The notes under the pieces are model-generated. The model saw only the letters and a program-made list of their open reading frames with translations, ran no database searches and was not told the origin of the DNA. Shown one piece after another: positions 58,600 to 64,000 of a stretch of 64,000 nucleotides of DNA. The stretch is from Terebella lapidaria (Eukaryota; Annelida; Polychaeta; Terebellida; Terebellidae): positions 98,737,515-98,801,514 of the forward strand of contig OX424555.1 of assembly GCA_949152475.1 (NCBI GenBank). The letters run 5' to 3'. A program made the translations under genes and the position numbers. How positions within the stretch are numbered: position 1 is the first letter of the stretch; each line of letters opens with the position of its first letter.

Positions 58600-59620
58600 G
58601 ACACAGTTTGGTTCAGCTGGAATATATGAATGGGTCGAGCAGCCCTTCACTGCTTGTGTCTTGTCCTGATGTCGCTGCGAAATTCTGTTCTGTCTGTTTA
58701 TTTTTCGGTTTAAGTTCTTCGTCTTTCGTGTTCACATGTTCATTTGCGAACTCATTCTTTAGCCAGTCTGACGGTTCGTGTTTTAGGAAGTTTGGTCCAG
58801 ATAACCACAAGACTTGTTTGCTAGTCTGCTGACGTCTGCGCCTCTGGTCAGTAATTCTGCTGAGTTGCGTGAAGTCGGATACATGTCTCCATTGGTTCGG
58901 TTTTTTTCAGCTGTATTTCCTCCACCCGATTCGCTACAAAGGGCTTGAAATACCATAAACCCAGCGTTTTGACACTTGGTAGTTCGCATTTATCCAGGTC
59001 CACATTGGAGGCACAGTCTTCTTCGGGTATGTTCTTCAGTACCTCTGACGAGTTGGTGAGCCACATTCTTGGGTGCATGCCTGCCAGCATCCATGCTCAC
59101 TGCACACACTGCTTCAGCTCCCATAGGGTATTTCTCTCTGGGTATTTCAGCATGTTGTCATGTCATACATTGGGCCAGGAACGGTGATGAGCATGTTCCG
59201 AACACAACTCGTTGCATTTCATACTCTTCTTGTGCTTTTTGCGTGTTCATGTCTCTCAACCACAGCCAATGATATTGACGGTCTTCTGGTTTCAGATATA
59301 TTTGCAAGTACATCTGAAATATGTCGCACACATTGGCTACTGGGTTTTTTTACGGAACCTCAATAGAACTCCTGGAACTCGTTTTGGTGCTTGGGCAGGG
59401 AACATGCATCGTTGAGAGAAGTGTTTAGCAGAGCCGTCGACGACAATACAGATATGAAATTTGTTGTTGCTTTGTCCAGCCGCAGGACAGCAAAGTGGGG
59501 CAAGTACCAAACACCTTCTGGCCTGCCCTCTGTGGGTGATACTTCACGAATGTAGTCCTTGGCCTCATAGTCGTGCAGGATATCTCTGTAACCTTGCTAC
59601 ATCAGGACTTGTAACGCATG
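58600..59620 (-). pseudogene. BEL/Pao reverse transcriptase / RNase H remnant with internal deletions
   Basis: Minus-strand pieces in several frames: DYEAKDYIREVSPTEGRPEG (near 59570), PHFAVLRLDK, ISDVLANISETRRPSISLA (near 59320), MHPRMWLTNSSEVLKNIPEE (near 59075), LPSVKTLGLWYFKPFVANRV (near 58960), and SAELLTRGADVSRLANKS with an adjoining PSDWLKNEF (near 58850-58750). At about 59083 the text passes from the palm straight to the AGMHP segment, so the YMDD-containing stretch is absent. At about 58950, LWY is joined directly to KPFVANR, so most of the RNase H core is absent. Stops and frameshifts are frequent. Confidence 0.8.
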
Positions 59621-59621
59621 T

Positions 59622-59933
59622 TCAGCCCAAAGGCGTGAGTCGTGCTATTCGCTCCCCTGGTTGTCTGTCTACATTAGCAACATACACCGTCACAGTTCTC
59701 AGAGACACAAGATCATTGACGTTTCTTGGTGTTGTCATAGCCATTATGTGTCTATTTCCCAAATGTTCATCATTTATACATCTGGAGCAGATTGTGTTGG
59801 TTGATGCAAAAATCCAGCGTTCTGTTGAGATCATTTTCATGACTACTTCACGAGCCATGTTTTCCGTCCCGGTCTTACATTTGAACCAATCATTGATAGT
59901 TCTAGATTGCTTTGTGGGTCGTTGGTTCTCCAT
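59622..59933 (-). pseudogene. BEL/Pao zinc-knuckle / protease remnant
   Basis: The 103-codon frame contains DWFKCKTG, then NTICSRCINDEHLGNRH (a knuckle-like Cys/His cluster), then SLRTVTVYVANVDRQ joined at about 59660 to PGERIARLTPLG, which normally lies on the far side of the protease. No D-(S/T)-x aspartic protease triad remains. I infer deletion of the protease domain. Confidence 0.7.
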
Positions 59934-60093
59934 GGACAGTTTTTTGCCTTTTCCTCATTCTTCGGGTTCTGTTTGTTCTGTTGGATCCCTCAGTATGAAG
60001 TCCACTTCTTCATTCATGAACATGTAGAGAGTCCTGACATTTCCAGGAATGTTTCTGTCAGTGGAAGTTGGCCAACAGCGACTTTTCTAGTTC

Positions 60094-60830
60094 TCAACCA
60101 GGTTCGTTCATCTGGCCAGCGTCTTGGTGGTTTACAATCAGTTTGTCCATGAACTCGGGGAACCTTTCCACATCTCTGGCTTGTCCATCTCTGATAGGGC
60201 AGAACATATCGAGTTCATCCTGATGAAGAATGATCTGCCATCGCTGCCCTCCATAGTTTCTGTCAAGTCTGATCATCGCCACTTGATATGCACTTCCTGA
60301 ATATCCAAGTCCCTGGATTATGGCTAGCGGTTCTCCAACCATACTGTCTTCCAATTGCAAAAGCTTGTATTCGTGGCAGTGGGTAAGTAGAGTAAGTAAG
60401 TTACTGCTGCTGTCAGTCTCCTGATGTCCTGTCGCTCACGACGTATCTCCTCCATGTTTTTCTGGTGTAGCTGAGAAGCTGTCAAACTGCTGTCATCAGT
60501 TCTGGATGGTCCACTGGCCTGTATATCATCCCAGGTTGTTCTAGACAAGTAATCACTGGCCTGTAGCTGACAGTCAGAATGCATCTACTCCATCATATCC
60601 ATCTCCACATCACCCCAGATGTTTTAGTGAACAGTCAGTTTGTCACACTTGTGGTTATAATTCTCAAATGCTTCATTGACATTTGTAAGTACTCTTCTAA
60701 CCTCCCCGCTATCTGGCTGGGAATCTTCCAGCTGCTCTGAGAGTGCATTGCAGCTGTTGACAAATCTTGTTGTGGTCAGCATTATGCTTGTTATGTGGCC
60801 ACTCATGTTCAGATCTAGTATTGGCACAGT
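60094..60830 (-). pseudogene. BEL/Pao gag remnant (DUF1759-like)
   Basis: 60094-60360 contains EPLAIIQGLGYSGSAYQVAM, then IRLDRNYGGQRWQ and FPEFMDKLIVNHQDAGQMNE, the pattern of the DUF1759 gag region of BEL/Pao elements. 60624-60827 supplies a more N-terminal helical part (LSEQLEDSQPDSGEVRRVLT), and 60324-60584 a Gln/Arg-rich linker. The pieces lie in different frames. Confidence 0.75.
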
Positions 60831-60904
60831 TCAACGTTCACAGGAACTTCAGGCACTGCCACTTGTTCAGGTTACAAACCATAAACCACGTTTTAGATAT
60901 CAAA

Positions 60905-61080
60905 ATGTTCTGTTCAGAAAAAAACACGTTTTGGAACTGTCCAACATTTTACTTTCCAGGGGACAGGCCTGTTCACACACTAGTATTTACAAGGTGTCAG
61001 CACAAACAGAACAATAACCTAATGTTCACCCACCAGGGTCAGCACTGCCCAGGCCCCCACTTACATAAATCTTGTCAACA
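60905..61080 (-). repeat. 5' LTR of the BEL/Pao element
   Basis: Begins tgttctgttcag and ends cttgtcaaca in plus orientation. Partner of 56971-57149. I found no convincing tRNA primer-binding site just inside it. Confidence 0.8.
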
Positions 61081-61085
61081 GTCAA
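61081..61085. repeat. Target-site duplication of the BEL/Pao element (right)
   Basis: gtcaa, identical to 56966-56970. Confidence 0.75.
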
Positions 61086-62619
61086 ATATAGATCGAATCA
61101 GCTGCAAGATGTAACATAACTCATCAAACGACTGAAAACCAAGCAAAAACTGGAAACGTTTCAGAATAAGAAGAAAGGTCTGGCTTCAGCAGAAAATTAC
61201 GATCAGAGGGGAAACACAGTGACTATCGAGTGACCTACACCTTTTTTATTTCTTTGCTGGAGTTGAGAGGAGACTTGTCAAATATCGAAACAGTTTGATT
61301 TCCAAATGAGATGCAGAACACAACACTCTTCTGCGCTTGCAGAAATGCAGAGGAAAATCTTGCGTGTGCTACTGATTCAACAGCAGTAGTGGAGCGCTGT
61401 ATAATAACCATAGCTGGTGCTCCCCGCATCAAAGGCATCACAAGGACGAAGAACGGCGTATTCAACTTAGCTACAAAAACTATCGAACACGAAGCTCTTT
61501 CGCGAAAGTTCACAAAACAACACAAAACTATTTGATAAAAAATATTACATTCGTTTTTGATATATATCTGTATTATGGCCTATGGAACTGAACATCCACT
61601 TTACGACATAATGTTCCTCGACCTGTAGTGTTGAGATCCACAGTAAGATGTCATTTTATTGGTCAAGAAAATTGTCTTGTCTGGAGTCGAGTAATGTTGA
61701 GTCAGACACTCATCAGTGAGTGAGATGAAATGTATAAATCGAACTCCGAAGGGACCATGTACACCCCCTTTGTATATGGCTGCATATTGAGAAACAAAGC
61801 AATGCGATTTTATTCCAGCCGTACCATACCAAGGATGGGATTAAGTAACCAAATCCAATCTCGTTGAGAAAACTAAAGATGGATTGTCCACGTGACCTGG
61901 ATAATTTTGATTAAGCGCCAGTGTCTTTTTACTTCAATTTAGATACATGGTATACCATCGATTGCAATACATTAAGTTCATCACTTATCCTGTATGCTAA
62001 ATATGCTGGATTCAACCAATGACGATGACTCTTGATATAGTATGGTATCCTGCCTGATGGCCGTTCTGTTTCGTGAAAATAAGAGATACTCAGTCAAAGT
62101 ATGTTATTCTAGGGTAAATAGATATTCTGTGTCATCACCACTGTAATATGAGTAAATCGATTATTAGGTAATCATAACTTGTTAGACCAGTTCATCGTCA
62201 TGATCATTTGATGGGTGTTTCCAATACCTCAAAGATCTGTATGTTGAAAATATCAACACTAACTTGTTGATATTATGTCTAGTGGACTTGTCTGTGTTGA
62301 TATGCTGAAAGCCAACTGAGAATAGATTGCATATAAACGGATGTCACAGTCGAATTAATGTGCAATTGAGTGCTCCCCATTTGCGAATTTTACTAAATCA
62401 CCGAGAACCTGTTACGTGGTTTTGTTGTTCTATGTAATGCACCGTTCCGGTTATGTTATAGTAATGCTTTTAGCGGATCCACCAATGATTGCCATAAATT
62501 ACTCAGTATACAGAGACGACACTGAAAGTAACTTACAAACCATAACAAGAATTATTTGCTCCGTTGACTAACTTCAGGTGGGTCTAATTAAAGGATTTCC
62601 TATAGTTGTAGCCAACTAC
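61086..62619. other. No gene assigned
   Basis: Frames of 74-96 codons on both strands at 61235-61535 overlap one another. Neither has a recognised domain. The rest is AT-rich without recognised features. Confidence 0.35.
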
Positions 62620-64000
62620 ATTGTATTCATTCATTTATGATGCTTATACAGCGCAAATGCAGAATCTGAAGACACTATCTGTGCGCTTTACAATAAAAAA
62701 AGAAATAAATGTACCAATAGAACATAAAAATTGTAAAGAATAAAATGCAACAGTAAAATTGTGACATGAAATGATATCGAAAATAAGATATCTAAATATG
62801 GGGTTTTAGCTGCCTTCAGAATGTATAGAGTTCAGTGGTTTCTCGGATTGACTGAGGTAGTCGGTTCCACAGTGTCAGACCTGCTGTCGTAAACGCAGAC
62901 GAGCCAACTTTCCGATTGGTCCTTGGAATTTCTAGTTCAGTTTCACGTGGTTGACGTAGTAGGGACGGTCGGCTGGCTCTGGATATTTGCTCACACAGAC
63001 ACTGAGGGGCAAAATTTTGCATGCACTTGAACACTAAGCACGGATAGGCAGCCAGCTGAGTTCTTGACCAAGTGGAGAGATGAATAATCATACCCCTACC
63101 ACCACGTGGCCGAAGTATGATCCGGGCAGCTCAGTTCTGGATCCGCTGCAGTTTTTCATCTTGTCTGAAGATATATCCGTGAGAAGTGGAATGCAGTAAT
63201 CTATTCTGCCGAGTACGAGAGCTTGGATCAAGCACAAACACAATCTGACCACGTGTTGCTCTCGACTGAGTTGAGTGTCCATTATGACTCCTACTGTTGG
63301 TTCCTGAATGCAGTGGAGGAAAGGATACTGATCCCCGCAAGTTGCAGAGACAACTGTTTAGGAACAGATGTTTGTCCATTGTGAAACACAATAAACTCAG
63401 TTTTTTCATCGTTTATTTTCAGTCACTGTAGAACTTCTGACAGACCCATTTCGAGTGTCTTCTTGGCTGCGGCGATGTCTTCAATAGTACAATCAATATA
63501 CACCTGAAGATCATCGGCGTATTTATAGTATGCAAGTCCGTACCTTTCATGAATTCATGCCAGTGGAGCAGTTTAGAGGTTATCGTGTTTAGAGGCTCCA
63601 AGAACCAATCTCTGTGGGCATCCGGGTGACAAAGGAACAGGATTAAACACAAAGAGGAAGTTTTGACGTAGAACTGACGATTCCGGAAGTATGACTCGAA
63701 CCACGATATGGCCATGACATCAAGGCTGTATTCGTTTTTGAGAAGATAACACAGTTTGTCGTGGTTTATCGTGTCAAACGCCGCAGATAAATTGATCATT
63801 GCTGGCAAAATAAATCGGCGTCGATCCATTTGAAAGGCTATGTCACCAAACACTTTGAGCAATGCAGTTTCGATTGAGTGTCCAGGTTTATATTCCGCTT
63901 GGTACGGTTCGTGCATGTTGCAAGCCTGTATGTGTTCATTAAGACAACGTATAGCCAGTCTTTCCAGCAATTGGCCAGCAGTGGGGAGATTGGATACCGA
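62620..64000 (-). mobile_element. CR1/L2-like LINE, 3' half, runs off the window
   Basis: Minus-strand ORF2 in several frames. 63419-63970 has LNEHIQACNMHEPYQAEYKP, GHSIETALLKV and LSAAFDTINHDKLCYLLKNE (RT motif A with its Asp). The RT catalytic box is preserved as YADD at 63510-63521 in a neighbouring frame (YGLAYYKYADDLQVYIDC). 63131-63409 covers the thumb region, and 62816-63091 the C-terminal end with VGSSAFTTAGLTLWNRLPQS. The 3' UTR shows gcgctgtataagcatcataa followed by atga repeats near 62620-62655. Frameshifts make it inactive as read. The 5' part lies beyond 64000. Confidence 0.8.

Larger units (their letters stand above)
56971..61080 (-). mobile_element. BEL/Pao-type LTR retrotransposon, complete ends, internally deleted
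   Basis: This 4.1-kb element in minus orientation is bounded by TG...CA LTRs of about 180 bp, a polypurine tract next to the 3' LTR, and a 5-bp duplication gtcaa on both sides. Gene order on the minus strand is gag (60.8-60.1 kb), a knuckle/protease remnant (59.9-59.6), RT remnant (59.6-59.0), RNase H remnant (58.95-58.6), integrase (58.2-57.4) and a C-terminal tail to about 57.25. Intact BEL/Pao elements are usually several kilobases longer. Several active-site regions are missing by clean joins, and many frameshifts and stops are present, so it cannot encode working proteins. LTRs differ by roughly 20 %, so the insertion is old. Confidence 0.85.

Overview
This window looks like nuclear DNA of a protostome invertebrate, most likely a lophotrochozoan and probably a mollusc. 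The evidence is the one clear host gene, an allatostatin-C (somatostatin-type) receptor, together with AT-rich, intron-sized non-coding DNA and a dense load of animal retroelements: Penelope-like, BEL/Pao, Ty3/gypsy, CR1/L2-like LINEs, a tRNA-derived SINE, hAT and several MITEs. Nothing indicates bacterial, viral or organellar DNA: I see no operons, rRNA or CRISPR arrays. The species cannot be named from the sequence.

Layout. 1-13 kb is a graveyard of old elements: a hAT-like MITE, a long-spaced inverted repeat (1835-2135 and 6036-6340), a gypsy pol tail (2444-2794), a decayed transposase-like gene (3009-4130), a foldback element (5236-5665), copies of dispersed families A and B, and a broken Penelope-like relic (9930-10590). 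13-19 kb and 34.9-39.3 kb are paralogous, colinear repeat blocks (block P), each interrupted by different insertions. 19.4-22.3 kb is a hAT transposase relic split by a Penelope-like element and a SINE. 22.6-23.7 kb holds a 382-codon open frame of a multicopy DDE-like gene family. Its 3' end heads a 2.9-kb, about 99.6 % identical direct duplication (23.28-26.14 and 26.51-29.37 kb). A second near-identical duplication (29.10-30.71 and 31.03-32.64 kb) carries a 54-bp minisatellite.

39.3-54 kb is the host-gene territory. The receptor coding sequence lies on the minus strand at 40952-42205 and is uninterrupted. A 3' splice acceptor lies just upstream of the start codon, and a GC/CpG-rich segment ending in a consensus splice donor lies at about 51.5 kb. 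Together they suggest a non-coding first exon and an intron of about 9.2 kb. 54.5-57 kb is the longest copy of repeat family A. It abuts a complete-ended but internally deleted BEL/Pao LTR retrotransposon (56971-61080, minus strand) with TG...CA LTRs, a polypurine tract and a 5-bp target-site duplication. The window ends in the 3' half of a CR1/L2-like LINE (62620-64000, minus).

How it fits together: the receptor is the only gene I would call functional with confidence. The rest is mobile DNA at different stages of decay. Paralogous empty sites, nested insertions and shared SINE/LINE tails allow some of the order of events to be reconstructed. All similarity statements come from reading the sequence by eye; no search or alignment was run.
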